A stretch of DNA of 17,566 nt from Halanaerobiaceae bacterium (GCA_003554685.1 PWHA01000243.1:1-17566), one strand, 5' to 3'. Shown: positions 7,884 through 15,843, numbered from the stretch's first letter. The notes: a model not told the origin generated them from the sequence alone. Numbers and translations: made by a program.

Positions 7884-9485
7884 TTAATTTTCAGGAAAGT
7901 GCAGAACTCCATCCTCAATGTAATATCCTGCTTCTTCCAGTATTTCCCGGGCCCTATCAAGGTCATACTCGAATCTTTCAACATCCGGATTATGCCAGAA
8001 AGGATTGGCAGGTGATATTACTGAAGTTCCCGGCTCTCCCAGACCATCAAGTAGGACATCAACAAAGGTATCCTTAGGAATGGCATGAGCAATTGCCCGT
8101 CGGAAATTGACATCATCAAAGGGCTCAATTCTTAAATTATAGGTCATGTGGTAATAACCGTGATCCGGAACACTGACAACTTCCAGATGGTCTTCTGCCT
8201 CTGCCGGCTCGATATGTCCGGGCTCCAGCCTCCAGGCATTCATGTCAGCCTCTTCAGTAATCAGGCCGGTAAATACTCCCTCGGCATCGGCATAGATAAT
8301 ATAATCAATTCCATCAATATCTATATCATCAGCAGCAAAGTGATCTTCAAAGGTTGACAGACTCTTATATTCGCCTGAATCAAAGGTTTCAAACTTCATG
8401 GGACCGCTGCCAACTGTCGGTATTTCATCGGGGGCCAGATCCTGTGCAACTTCAATATCAGCCCAGAGATGCTCTGGCAGAATAGGAATCTGACTCATTG
8501 TCACGGTAATAAAGTTGGATACCGGTACTTCGAGATGAAAGCGTAAGGTACTGTCATCTACAATTTCTACATAATCAAGAGGCTGATAGAAGGGACGGAA
8601 ATAGGCAAAATCCTGATCCATAAAATAATCATAGGAAAATTTAACATCTTCTACGGTCACAGGTTCACCATCGTGGAAATACATTCCCTCTCTGAGAACT
8701 ACTTCAATGGTATCCTCATCAACCGCCTCAAAAGACTCTGCCGCCCAGGGCTCGGGCTCCACATCAGGAGTCAGGCGGATCAGCTTATCATAATAGAGCC
8801 TCATGAATTTCCAACCCCAGACAGTGGTGGAGTCCAGAGGATTTATATTATCAGGTTCCTGGCTGGTTCCAATGGTAACCACTCTATCATCGGTTAGAGG
8901 AGTAACATCAAAGGGCAGCCATTCCGTATAAATTCCCTCTCCAGCCATGGGCTGGAAGCCTTCAAATTTATTGCGGTTAAAGGCCAGAACCTCATCCCGG
9001 TAAAAGAGCACATTGACCGGCTGTTCGGAAACTGAGATTTCCTGAATCTCATGGACCATTTCCCGGCGCCGATAGACATCAAATTCTACTTCCTGCTGGG
9101 CAAATAATTCGTCTACGCGTTCATTTACATAACCGCCAGGGTTATTTCCTCCTGGGTCAGTCTGGCCGGATTGCAAAGTTCCCAGAAAATGCTGGGGATC
9201 AAGACGCTCTACCCGTCCGGACCAGCCGGCTATTGTTATTTCAAAATCCTGTTCGTTATAAAAATTGTCGATTAAAGTGCTAAATTCAGTCGGCTGAACA
9301 TCAACATGTATTCCCAATTCAGCAAAATTCTCCTCGATTAAAAAAGCAGCCTCATACCTGATAGGGTCATAACCTTCAGTAGTGGTCATCAATTCAAATT
9401 CCGGCAGAGGTTCAGCACCAGCAGTCAGGCTTAAACCCAGCACCAGCATCGGCAAGATCAATAAGATTAGTATTTTTCTGCTCAT
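7884..9485 (-). CDS. Circularly permuted solute-binding protein family 5
   Basis: A 533-residue extracytoplasmic binding protein of the peptide/nickel type (SBP_bac_5). Residues 1-24 are a signal peptide with a likely cleavage after AGA and no lipobox Cys, suggesting a free periplasmic protein. The domain order is unusual. Residues about 27-178 (AAFLIEENFAELGIHVDV, ITIAGW, GGYVNERVDELF, EQPVNVLFYRDEVLAFN, NKFEGF) match what is normally the C-terminal quarter of the family. The normal mature N-terminus, VVTIGTSQEPDNINPL, appears only at about 202, and the chain stops at REILEEAGYYIEDGVLHF, where family members usually continue into the segment found here at the front. Total length is normal. 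It is the first gene of the transporter operon, with GGAGGGTGAG before its ATG. Ligand unknown. Confidence 0.9.
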   Translation of the reverse strand: MSRKILILLILPMLVLGLSLTAGAEPLPEFELMTTTEGYDPIRYEAAFLIEENFAELGIHVDVQPTEFSTLIDNFYNEQDFEITIAGWSGRVERLDPQHFLGTLQSGQTDPGGNNPGGYVNERVDELFAQQEVEFDVYRRREMVHEIQEISVSEQPVNVLFYRDEVLAFNRNKFEGFQPMAGEGIYTEWLPFDVTPLTDDRVVTIGTSQEPDNINPLDSTTVWGWKFMRLYYDKLIRLTPDVEPEPWAAESFEAVDEDTIEVVLREGMYFHDGEPVTVEDVKFSYDYFMDQDFAYFRPFYQPLDYVEIVDDSTLRFHLEVPVSNFITVTMSQIPILPEHLWADIEVAQDLAPDEIPTVGSGPMKFETFDSGEYKSLSTFEDHFAADDIDIDGIDYIIYADAEGVFTGLITEEADMNAWRLEPGHIEPAEAEDHLEVVSVPDHGYYHMTYNLRIEPFDDVNFRRAIAHAIPKDTFVDVLLDGLGEPGTSVISPANPFWHNPDVERFEYDLDRAREILEEAGYYIEDGVLHFPEN

Positions 9486-9536
9486 CTTCTCACCCTCCGT
9501 TTTTTAGTTTAGTGCTATGTTAACTTGTCAATTCAA

Positions 9537-9565
9537 ATTATATTACAAAAAACGATATATTTCAA
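9537..9565 (-). promoter_or_regulatory. Sigma-70-type promoter of the ABC transporter operon
   Basis: On the minus strand TTGAAA (-35, 9560-9565) and TATAAT (-10, 9537-9542) are separated by 17 bp, about 50 bp upstream of the binding-protein ATG. The match is close to consensus. It should drive the four-gene transporter operon down to the terminator at 2581-2613. Confidence 0.72.
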
Positions 9566-9823
9566 GAATTATATTTCTAGAACAATAACCTCTTTTTCCC
9601 GGCATACCAATAATTCCATGTGCAAAATAGTACAATCTAAAAAGTTCAGGATACTGTCAGGCAGCTAATTTATGTATTTTGGTTCAGCTAAATTAGAAAT
9701 TTTTAAAAAATTGTTAAATTAGCAGAAACACCCCCAGTAAAATGAAGGAAAAATATCATATATCGATAATTATAACTGTGAGTAAAATTTAAATAAAATA
9801 AATTTATGGGGAGTGAAAAACAG
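9566..9823. other. AT-rich divergent intergenic region
   Basis: This stretch between the transporter operon promoter and the antiporter remnant contains no credible gene. An 8-bp inverted pair, CGATATAT at 9553-9560 and ATATATCG at 9758-9765, is too short and AT-rich to call a site. I find no confident plus-strand promoter for the remnant. Confidence 0.4.
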
Positions 9824-10262
9824 ATGGATCATTTTGGTATTATATCAATAATACCACCTCTGCTGGCTATTGTCCTGGCTATTATCTCAAAAAGAGTGGT
9901 TATGTCACTATTCCTTGGGATAGTAGCCGGACTGGCATTTTACACCGGGAGCCTGGGAGGGACCCTGGTTGAACTGGGAGAAGTACGGGGGCTCAATCTT
10001 TGGTGACCATTCTTCACCAATTTCAGATACTACGGTGCTGTCTTCAACAGGAGCTGCCTGTAACCACATAGACCATGTTAATACCCAGCTGCCCTACGCC
10101 ATTCTGGCAGCCATTGTTTCAGCCATCGGCTATATCCTGGCTGCAATAATGGATGCAGCAATTCTGCCATTAATAATCAGTATAGCTATTTTAACTACCG
10201 CCCTCTATTTACTCCATGCCAGAGGTGAAAGGGTGGATGCCTCCAAGCATATGAATAATTAA
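9824..10262 (+). pseudogene. NhaC-family Na+/H+ antiporter remnant with internal deletion
   Basis: Two ends of one antiporter gene remain. The first part, from ATG 9824 (preceded by GGGGAG), reads MDHFGIISIIPPLLAIVLAI and on through a second helix to about 9985, then meets TGA at 10004-10006. The second part, in another frame from about 9985 to the TAA at 10260-10262, reads YGGSIFGDHSSPISDTTVLS followed by HIDHVNTQLPYA and two helices. FGDHSSPISDTT is a signature of the NhaC family near its C-terminal side. Most of the transporter, a few hundred residues in family members, is missing between the two, and the junction also shifts frame, so it cannot make an antiporter. It is the only plus-strand gene in the window and faces away from the ABC operon. 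The family call is strong; an assembly error is less likely but not excluded. Confidence 0.82.
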
Positions 10263-10310
10263 ATCCGCACTTTAATTAATAATCTAAGAAATAATATTTA
10301 TATCTACAAT

Positions 10311-10377
10311 AAACCCGACCTTACCGGAATAGATAATTATGGTAATCCGGAAAGAGGCGGGGTTTTTATTCTCAGCT
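10311..10377. terminator. Bidirectional terminator between convergent genes
   Basis: AAACCCG at the left and CGGGGTTTTT at the right flank an inner stem CCGGA (10324-10328) with TCCGG (10346-10350). The plus strand ends in a T run, and the minus strand gives GGGTTTATTG. It sits between the converging antiporter remnant and GNAT gene and would serve both. Confidence 0.7.
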
Positions 10378-10392
10378 GAGAAAAATATATTA

Positions 10393-10851
10393 TTATAAAT
10401 CATACTGCATTATATGTATCTCTTTATCCCGGTAAAGAGTAAATTCCCTGATCTGCCAGCCAATTTTTAAATAAAACTCTTTTGCCTCCCGGGTAAAAAG
10501 ATAAAAACGGTCCAGTCCAATCAGCCTGACTTCTGCAGTTACTCTTTCCACTAATTTTGTGGCTATCCCCTGGCTCCGGTAATCCCGGGGAACAAAGACA
10601 TCAGCCAGCCAGGGGGTAAGCTTCGGTCTGATCGGCAGATCATCTTCAATTAAAGAGGCAGTACCTGCCGCATCTCCCCCTTCAAAAGCCACGAAGGTGG
10701 TGGGAACCTGTTCTTTGTTTAATCTGTCAGCCAGATCCCTATCCCATTTCTCCCGTCCACTATCAGGATAATAGTCTCCCCAGTAATCATAAAGCCAGCT
10801 GCTGATTACCGGGAGATGCTCCTGACAGTCAACCAGATATTTGATCTTCAT
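10393..10851 (-). CDS. GNAT family N-acetyltransferase
   Basis: A 152-residue protein of the GNAT acetyl-CoA-dependent acyltransferase fold. The acetyl-CoA-binding motif A is clear: a beta strand WLADVFVPRDY followed by RSQGIATKLVERV (the R/QxxGxG/A pyrophosphate loop). It is followed by FYLFTREAKEFYLKIGWQIR, the usual strand with FY--GW near the C-terminus. I chose the ATG at 10851 because AGAGGAAG lies seven bases upstream; the ATG eight codons earlier has poor spacing from its only candidate site. It is separated from mtbB by a terminator-like hairpin, so it is probably transcribed independently. The substrate cannot be told from sequence. Confidence 0.88.
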   Translation of the reverse strand: MKIKYLVDCQEHLPVISSWLYDYWGDYYPDSGREKWDRDLADRLNKEQVPTTFVAFEGGDAAGTASLIEDDLPIRPKLTPWLADVFVPRDYRSQGIATKLVERVTAEVRLIGLDRFYLFTREAKEFYLKIGWQIREFTLYRDKEIHIMQYDL

Positions 10852-10932
10852 CAGCAATCTTCCTCTCAGACTCATCCTTGCAGAATCAAATCAGCTTTTG
10901 TTAATTTAACCTTATTTCTTAAAATAAGCTTT

Positions 10933-10972
10933 GGAGAAAATCAGGGCAGGCCCGGAATAATCCGAACCTGCC
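10933..10972 (-). terminator. Probable terminator after mtbB
   Basis: GGCAGG (10945-10950) pairs with CCTGCC (10967-10972), and an inner CGG/CCG pair extends the helix. On the minus strand it is followed by CTGATTTTCTCC, a modest T run. It starts eight bases after the mtbB stop codon and probably ends the methyltransferase unit. Confidence 0.5.
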
Positions 10973-10979
10973 AGCCAAT

Positions 10980-12359
10980 TTAGTTCCGGGATAGGCCGTA
11001 TTTTTCTACTGAATTAATTTTGATATCCAAAAGTTCAGATATATTAGCCTTGGCCTGAAGGTCAACCGCTTCCTGGACCGAAGGTCTGATCCGGCCCAGA
11101 CCCAGTTTTCGTCTTATTTTGTCCATTTTAATATTATCAGATAGATCTTCCACTGAAACTTCGAGTTTATCAGCAACATACTGTTTAGCCTCTCCCAGAC
11201 GCATTGCTTTTGCCATCTGCATTCGCATCACCAGGTCTCCGGCGGTGCGCATTCCGCCCATGGCAGTCGACAATCCGTGGGTAGAAACTGTGGCGAAGGG
11301 ATCGCCTGTACCTACCTACAAGCCATCCATCTTACCTATCTCAGCCATGGCCACCGAGGTCCGGGTGGTGGCATCGATAGGCGGCACCTCGCTCATGGGT
11401 ACTCCACCAACCCCCATACCGACGTTAGCGTGAATCGGAATGCTGGAGGCTTCCCGGCAGGCCTTATAGAGAGTCAGAGAGCGAGCTAGATTCCAGGGGC
11501 AGGATTTGTTGACTTCAACGTTAACCACCGGCCCAAATATCGTAACACCGGCCTTCTCAGCCAGTTGAACCTGTTCATGGGGATAAAGTCCGGCCAGGTT
11601 TACTCCCTTATATTCCAGATCACCGTGCATCCCCAGAATAAATTCGCTGGACATTCCCATTTCAATACAGATATCAGGGTACATCTCTTTAAGCTTTTCG
11701 GTTGCCTGCAGTGAGGCCAGGAAATCGCCCTCACCAGCCGAGCCGACTGTATCAAAGTTAATTCCATCGGCACCTACTTCATGCATTTTGCGGCTGACAA
11801 AAACCATATCCTTAACTCCCATCTCCACCGTTTTTTCAATAGAACGGCGGGCTTTGGGGATATCACTCTCTTCCATCATCACCGTCGAGGGGTTGGGTTG
11901 AGAGCCAACCGGTTCATAATAGAGGGAAAGGTTGGGCATGGCTCCATAAAACATGGGAACCACCGTAACCTGCAGGGCCTGCTTAAACTCGATCTGCTCG
12001 CTGTCAACTATTGGTTTGATAGGTTTAAAGCTGTAATCCACATGGGCGAATTCAGCGCTGTCAGTACATAAAACACGCTCAAAGATCTGGGCATCAACTA
12101 TCCGGCCCAGTGATATGTTCAGCCGCTTGAGCTTGATCGAGCCCCCATCAAAGGTCGTCACCAGCTCCCTGCCCCGCTCAATTCCGATGAATTTAGCAGG
12201 AATACAGTGAAGCTCAACCAGACGCTCAATCTCATCCCGGGCCAGGGGATCGACTCCCCCGTCTTCAACGGCAGCTTCCACCCCCTTGTCAATCTCAGAT
12301 TTAATTTCTTCCCGGCTCATCTCAATTGATTTGCCGCTCCCCATTCTTGTCTTATACAA
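10980..12359 (-). CDS. mtbB: Dimethylamine:corrinoid methyltransferase MtbB with in-frame amber (pyrrolysine)
   Basis: Full-length MtbB if the TAG at 11316-11318 is translated: 459 residues with Pyl at 348, against about 467 residues and Pyl 356 in Methanosarcina MtbB (recalled from literature). MtbB moves a methyl group from dimethylamine to a corrinoid protein. Hallmarks are VDYSFKPIKPIVDSEQ, VPMFYGAMPNLSLYY, GADGINFDTVGSAGEGD and IPIHANVGMGVGGVPM. After the TAG the same frame continues GTGDP, then MGGMRTAGDLVMRMQMAKAM, GEAKQYVADKL and SELLDIKINS, all as in the archaeal proteins. I chose TTG 12359 (AGGGAG nine bases upstream) because it restores the family opening YKTRMGSGK; an ATG at 12344 is the alternative. 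It follows mttB after 204 bp. Substrate specificity rests on homology. Confidence 0.93.
11316..11318 (-). other. In-frame amber codon read as pyrrolysine in mtbB
   Basis: The codon is TAG on the minus strand, in the context M-D-G-L-(TAG)-V-G-T-G-D-P, matching the pyrrolysine site of archaeal MtbB. The same frame stays open for 111 further codons to a TAA. The TAG should be annotated as Pyl, not as a stop. Confidence 0.92.
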
Positions 12360-12563
12360 ATATATCGACTCCCTTCTCTGATTTTTACTCTCTTTCCCTG
12401 TCAGCGCCGAAAATTTCTTTACTCTCCGTACCGGATGAAGATAAGGCAGCAAAAACATCTACTTTTGCTTTTCGGGACGGCTCTGCATCCCTACTGGCAA
12501 AACTTTCAGCTGCTATCTTCTGTTATCTTCCAGCCCAATCTCAAGCCCCAAGCTCAAGCCTGT

Positions 12564-14018
12564 TTATTTTTCTCCAGCCCCAGCAATCTCACTTAACCTG
12601 GTCTGAACAGACCGGTCCAGGGACTCTGGCTGATAATCCTGTAAAATCTCCAGGGCTTTTTTCCGGGCCCGGCCAGCAGCATCCTCTGCCCCGGATTTTT
12701 CCCAGCTGTCGCGGACCTGGCGGATAAAAAGATCCGAACGGGCCTGCTCCCGGTGCATATGATCTATGGTGTGCTGTTCTGCCAGAAAATGCCCTCCGGG
12801 CCCAACTTTTTTAAAGAGATCCACCGCCAGGGATAAATCCGAGATTTCGATACCCTTAAGGGCCCTTCTAATCATCCTGATGGTCTCATTATCCAGCAAA
12901 AGCTGGGTGTAGCTGAAGGTATTGCCGGAATCCAGCATACCCGGCCCGTAGATTAGATTGGCTCCGGCCAAAGCCGGCAGCAGGCTGGTGAGGTCCTTTT
13001 CCTGACCAGCCTGAAGATCGGAAAGCTTGCTGTCAGCCTATCCTCCTGCCAGATAAGAGGGCAGTTTGTAATACCGGGCAATCCGGGCCAGAGCCGCGCT
13101 GCAGAGAGCCAGCTCCGGGGAACCGACGGCTGCTATATTTTCCTTAACATCGTACATGGTCGTTGAGCTCCCGTACATTACCGGGGCACCCTCTTCAACC
13201 TGCTGGGCCAGGGTTAAACCTGCCAGTACTTCGGCATTATGGCCCACCAGAGTTCCGGCCAGGGTAACCGGAGAGGTGGCTCCGGCCATGGCAGCGGGGA
13301 GAATGGTGACAGGCACACCGGCCCGGGCGCAGTCCATAATCACCTGAGCCCCGTCAGCCATAAGCTGAAGAGGACTCTGGGGACAGACATCGGCCGATAT
13401 GATTGGCCGGCGGCGCAGCTCTTTCTCTCCTCCCGCTACCGCCGCACCCATGGCAATACATTTATCAGCATTTTTCCCGCTAAATCCATGACAGTGTTTG
13501 CTGGTATTATTGAGATAGGCTTCGGTAGCATGGAGATAAACAGCATTCTCGGGACAGTCCCGGGCTGTCACTGCCAGAGAGTAGACATCAATATCCGATA
13601 AATAATCCACCAACCGGGCTGTATCTGCTACATCCTCCTTGGTGGTATTTCTTACATCACCGGTTTTGGGATCAACAATATTTATTCCCGAGCCAAAGTT
13701 GGTAAAATAGACATTGTTACCTCCCACTTCAACATCATAATCGGGGTTTCTCCCGGCCAGCAGAATCTGCTCCGGGGCTGTTTGAATGGCTCTCTCCACC
13801 AGATGAGGAGGGAATTTAACAACTTCCCTGCTGTGATCGGTCTCCGCTCCGGCCTTTGTCAAAATCTCCCGGGCCCTGCGAGAGGTTATTTTCACTCCGG
13901 TTTCCCGCAGTATCTCAAGCGTAGCCCGATGGATTTCAGCCAGTTCGCTCTCCGAGAGAATCTCAAAGCTGAGCCCCTCTAATTTTAGAAACCCCACTTT
14001 AACACTTCTATTGGTCAT
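12564..14018 (-). CDS. mttB: Trimethylamine:corrinoid methyltransferase MttB with in-frame amber (pyrrolysine)
   Basis: Read through the TAG at 13038-13040, this gives 484 residues with Pyl at 327, close to Methanosarcina MttB (about 495 residues, Pyl 334, from literature). MttB transfers a methyl group from trimethylamine to a corrinoid protein, making dimethylamine, the substrate of the neighbouring MtbB. The N-terminal part shows VYFTNFGSGINIVDPKTGDV, TSKHCHGFSGKNADKCIAMG and MAGATSPVTLAGTLVGHNAE. After the TAG come ADSKLSDLQAGQEK and GANLIYGPGMLDSGNTFSY, both strongly conserved in the family. The ATG at 14018 has GAAGGTG six bases upstream. The neighbouring Pyl-less paralogue aligns through the same site with Leu. 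It probably forms a unit with mtbB and the upstream paralogue. Confidence 0.94.
13038..13040 (-). other. In-frame amber codon read as pyrrolysine in mttB
   Basis: The codon is TAG on the minus strand, in the context S-Y-L-A-G-G-(TAG)-A-D-S-K. The paralogue at 14183-15664 reads T-Y-A-C-L-S-D-A-K here, so the TAG aligns with Leu and the frame continues with conserved sequence for 157 codons. This is the pyrrolysine site of MttB. Confidence 0.93.
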
Positions 14019-14182
14019 GGTTTACACCTTCTTTTCTGGTAATAACCAGCCTCTTTTTCAAAAATTCGATTAACTTCCTAATATCTGTCTTCTCTCACAA
14101 TTACCTGGTTATTAGCCTGGGCTAAATTCTCTTTTCTCGAATCAAATAGTGTTTGCTGCTGTAAGTATCTGATCTGACACTC
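14019..14182 (-). promoter_or_regulatory. mttB leader with inverted repeat
   Basis: This 164-bp gap upstream of mttB holds a perfect 10-bp inverted repeat: CTGGTTATTA (14105-14114) and TAATAACCAG (14040-14049), separated by 55 bp. The copy nearer the gene overlaps the mttB ribosome-binding region. It could fold in mRNA or bind a regulator; there is no T run, so it is not a simple terminator. I see no strong promoter here. Confidence 0.35.
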
Positions 14183-15664
14183 TTACTCTTTGGGCAGTTC
14201 CTCAATATTATACTCTTTTTTGATTTCAGCCAGCACCCGCTTTAATTCCTGCAGCCTTTCTTCAGCCAGCGGGGATGTGGGCCGGGAGGAAAGAAGTCTG
14301 GCCGCTACTTCTCCTGCTCTGGTAAATATTGAGTTTTTGCCCCGGCGGGACCAGTCACTGCGGGAGGTGCGGTCGATTACCTCTCCGGGGAAATAGCTCT
14401 CATTCCGGAAGTACTTCAGTGTGTGTTCGCTGGTGAGGTAGCTGCCTCCGGGACCGAGTTCTGAAATCAGAGAAGCTGCCAGCCTCTCTTCATCCACCTC
14501 AACTCCCCGAGCTAACCGCCGGCTCATTCCGCAGATTTCGTTGTCAATTACCAGCTTTTCCAGACTGAAAGTGTCAACAAAATCCAGAATACCCGGCCCC
14601 GAAATCAGATTGGTTTCAGCCAGGCTGGCAATAGTGCCGCTGATTGACGTTTCCAGTCCGGCCTGAGCATCAACAATTTTGGCGTCACTCAAACAGGCAT
14701 AGGTCTGGGTGGGAAGATCCAGATATCTGCCCAGCTGGGAAGAAGAGGCCCCGATCATCGAAGCCTCCACCGCACTCATGGGAGTTGTCCCGGTTTTCAT
14801 ATCAAAATTAACCGGAGCCCCGCCATAGATCACCGGTATCCCGGGATTAACAGCCTGAGCCAGAACCAGACCGCTCAATACTTCTGCAGTATGGAGCAGA
14901 ACTGAACCGGCCAGGGTTACCGGGGAGGCTGCTCCGGGCATGGGCAGAGATATTAGCTGCAGAGGCAGGCCGAGGCGGGCGCAGTCAATAATATTGTGGG
15001 AGCTGATCTCACTCCATTTAAGGGGCGGGGAGGGACAGACATCAAAAACGGCCCGGGGTTTCTCCCTCAGCTCTTCCTCTCCTCCTGAGACTGCAGCCAG
15101 GAGCCTGTACATATGCTCTATTCCCCGGCGGCTGAAGGCTCCGGTGATGATGGGCTTGAGGGAGTTTTTCAGCAGCAGATAGAGCCGGTAGCAGTCCCCT
15201 ATACTATCGGAAACATCATCCAGCACCACCGCACTGGACTGCAGGGCAATATGTGCCAGGCTGTCATTTAGCCGGGCTATTTTTACCAGATCCTCAGCCC
15301 GGGCTCTTCTAAGAGTTTCACCATCGGATTCCAGAATATTCAGGGCAGCAGAACCGGGCACAAAATGACACTGATCTCCCCCAATAACAAGGGATTCCCT
15401 GCCCTCCCGGTCATAAAGTTCAACCCGGGAGGGGGCAGTTTTCAAAGCCTCCCTGACCAGTGAAGGTGGAAATTTTGCTGTTTGCTCAGAAAAATTAACA
15501 CCGGCCCCTCTATCCTGCAATAAATCCAGAGCCCTGGAGCAGTAAAATTTAACCCCGCTTTCCTCGAGAATTTTTAAGGCCCGGTGATAAATCTCCTCCA
15601 CCGCCTGCGAACTTAAAAACCTTAAACCGGGTTTAATGTTCTGGATGCCCCCATCTTTAACCAT
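14183..15664 (-). CDS. MttB-superfamily corrinoid methyltransferase without pyrrolysine
   Basis: A 493-residue member of the trimethylamine methyltransferase superfamily that lacks Pyl; at the Pyl position it has Leu (ACLSDAK). It shares MPGAASPVTLAGSVLLHTAE, SDAKIVDAQAGLE and GPGILDFVDTFS with its mttB neighbour. Characterised Pyl-less members demethylate quaternary amines: MtgB uses glycine betaine, MtpB proline betaine, MtcB carnitine. In a halophile-like setting glycine betaine is the simplest guess, and its demethylation would not feed MttB directly, so the two probably use different amines. I chose ATG 15664 because GGAGG lies nine bases upstream and the promoter at 15725-15753 would start the transcript at about 15718, inside the longer reading that begins at 15721. 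It is likely the first gene of the methyltransferase unit. Substrate is unproven. Confidence 0.9.
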   Translation of the reverse strand: MVKDGGIQNIKPGLRFLSSQAVEEIYHRALKILEESGVKFYCSRALDLLQDRGAGVNFSEQTAKFPPSLVREALKTAPSRVELYDREGRESLVIGGDQCHFVPGSAALNILESDGETLRRARAEDLVKIARLNDSLAHIALQSSAVVLDDVSDSIGDCYRLYLLLKNSLKPIITGAFSRRGIEHMYRLLAAVSGGEEELREKPRAVFDVCPSPPLKWSEISSHNIIDCARLGLPLQLISLPMPGAASPVTLAGSVLLHTAEVLSGLVLAQAVNPGIPVIYGGAPVNFDMKTGTTPMSAVEASMIGASSSQLGRYLDLPTQTYACLSDAKIVDAQAGLETSISGTIASLAETNLISGPGILDFVDTFSLEKLVIDNEICGMSRRLARGVEVDEERLAASLISELGPGGSYLTSEHTLKYFRNESYFPGEVIDRTSRSDWSRRGKNSIFTRAGEVAARLLSSRPTSPLAEERLQELKRVLAEIKKEYNIEELPKE

Positions 15665-15724
15665 TATATTATTCCTCCAGTAGGCTGTGAATTTATACCA
15701 TAATGATAAATTCTTTGCCATAAG

Positions 15725-15753
15725 ATAATATTAAATTTTCTCCAGGGGATCAA
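15725..15753 (-). promoter_or_regulatory. Sigma-70-type promoter of the methyltransferase unit
   Basis: On the minus strand TTGATC (-35, 15748-15753) and TATTAT (-10, 15725-15730) are separated by 17 bp, about 60 bp upstream of the ATG at 15664. Upstream of it lie two direct repeats (15777-15787 and 15806-15816) that could be activator sites. Confidence 0.65.
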
Positions 15754-15776
15754 CTTTTTCGCCCAAACAGCAATCC

Positions 15777-15816
15777 CCGGGTTAAATGTTAAATATACTT
15801 GGATACCGGGTTAAAT
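15777..15816. repeat. Direct repeat CCGGGTTAAAT upstream of methyltransferase promoter
   Basis: CCGGGTTAAAT occurs at 15777-15787 and 15806-15816, 29 bp apart, each followed by a similar ATATA-C/T-TTGG/A-ATA segment. They lie about 25 to 65 bp beyond the -35 element, a usual place for activator binding. The regulator is not identifiable from this window. Confidence 0.55.
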
Positions 15817-15843
15817 ATATTTGAATAGAAGAGGGGTACCTGC

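Noticed and set aside
9553..9765. Inverted ATATATCG pair in the divergent region as operator
   Set aside because: The 8-bp AT-rich match 200 bp apart is readily expected by chance, and one copy falls within the promoter spacer.
10004..10006. TGA in the antiporter remnant as selenocysteine
   Set aside because: The continuing antiporter sequence is in a different frame and the central part of the protein is absent, so decoding the TGA would not restore it.
12326..12727. Plus-strand reading frame across the mttB-mtbB gap
   Set aside because: It lies mostly antisense to mttB and mtbB, is low-complexity Ser/Pro-rich and matches no family I recognise.
10980..14018. Reading mttB and mtbB as pseudogenes split by nonsense mutations
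   Set aside because: Each has a single TAG, at its family's pyrrolysine site, with strongly conserved sequence continuing in frame on both sides and normal total length.
15745..15778. GGGGAT...ATCCCC hairpin as a terminator after atoA
   Set aside because: The stem is only 6 bp with a 22-base loop and no T run follows on the minus strand; one arm overlaps the -35 element of a better-supported promoter.
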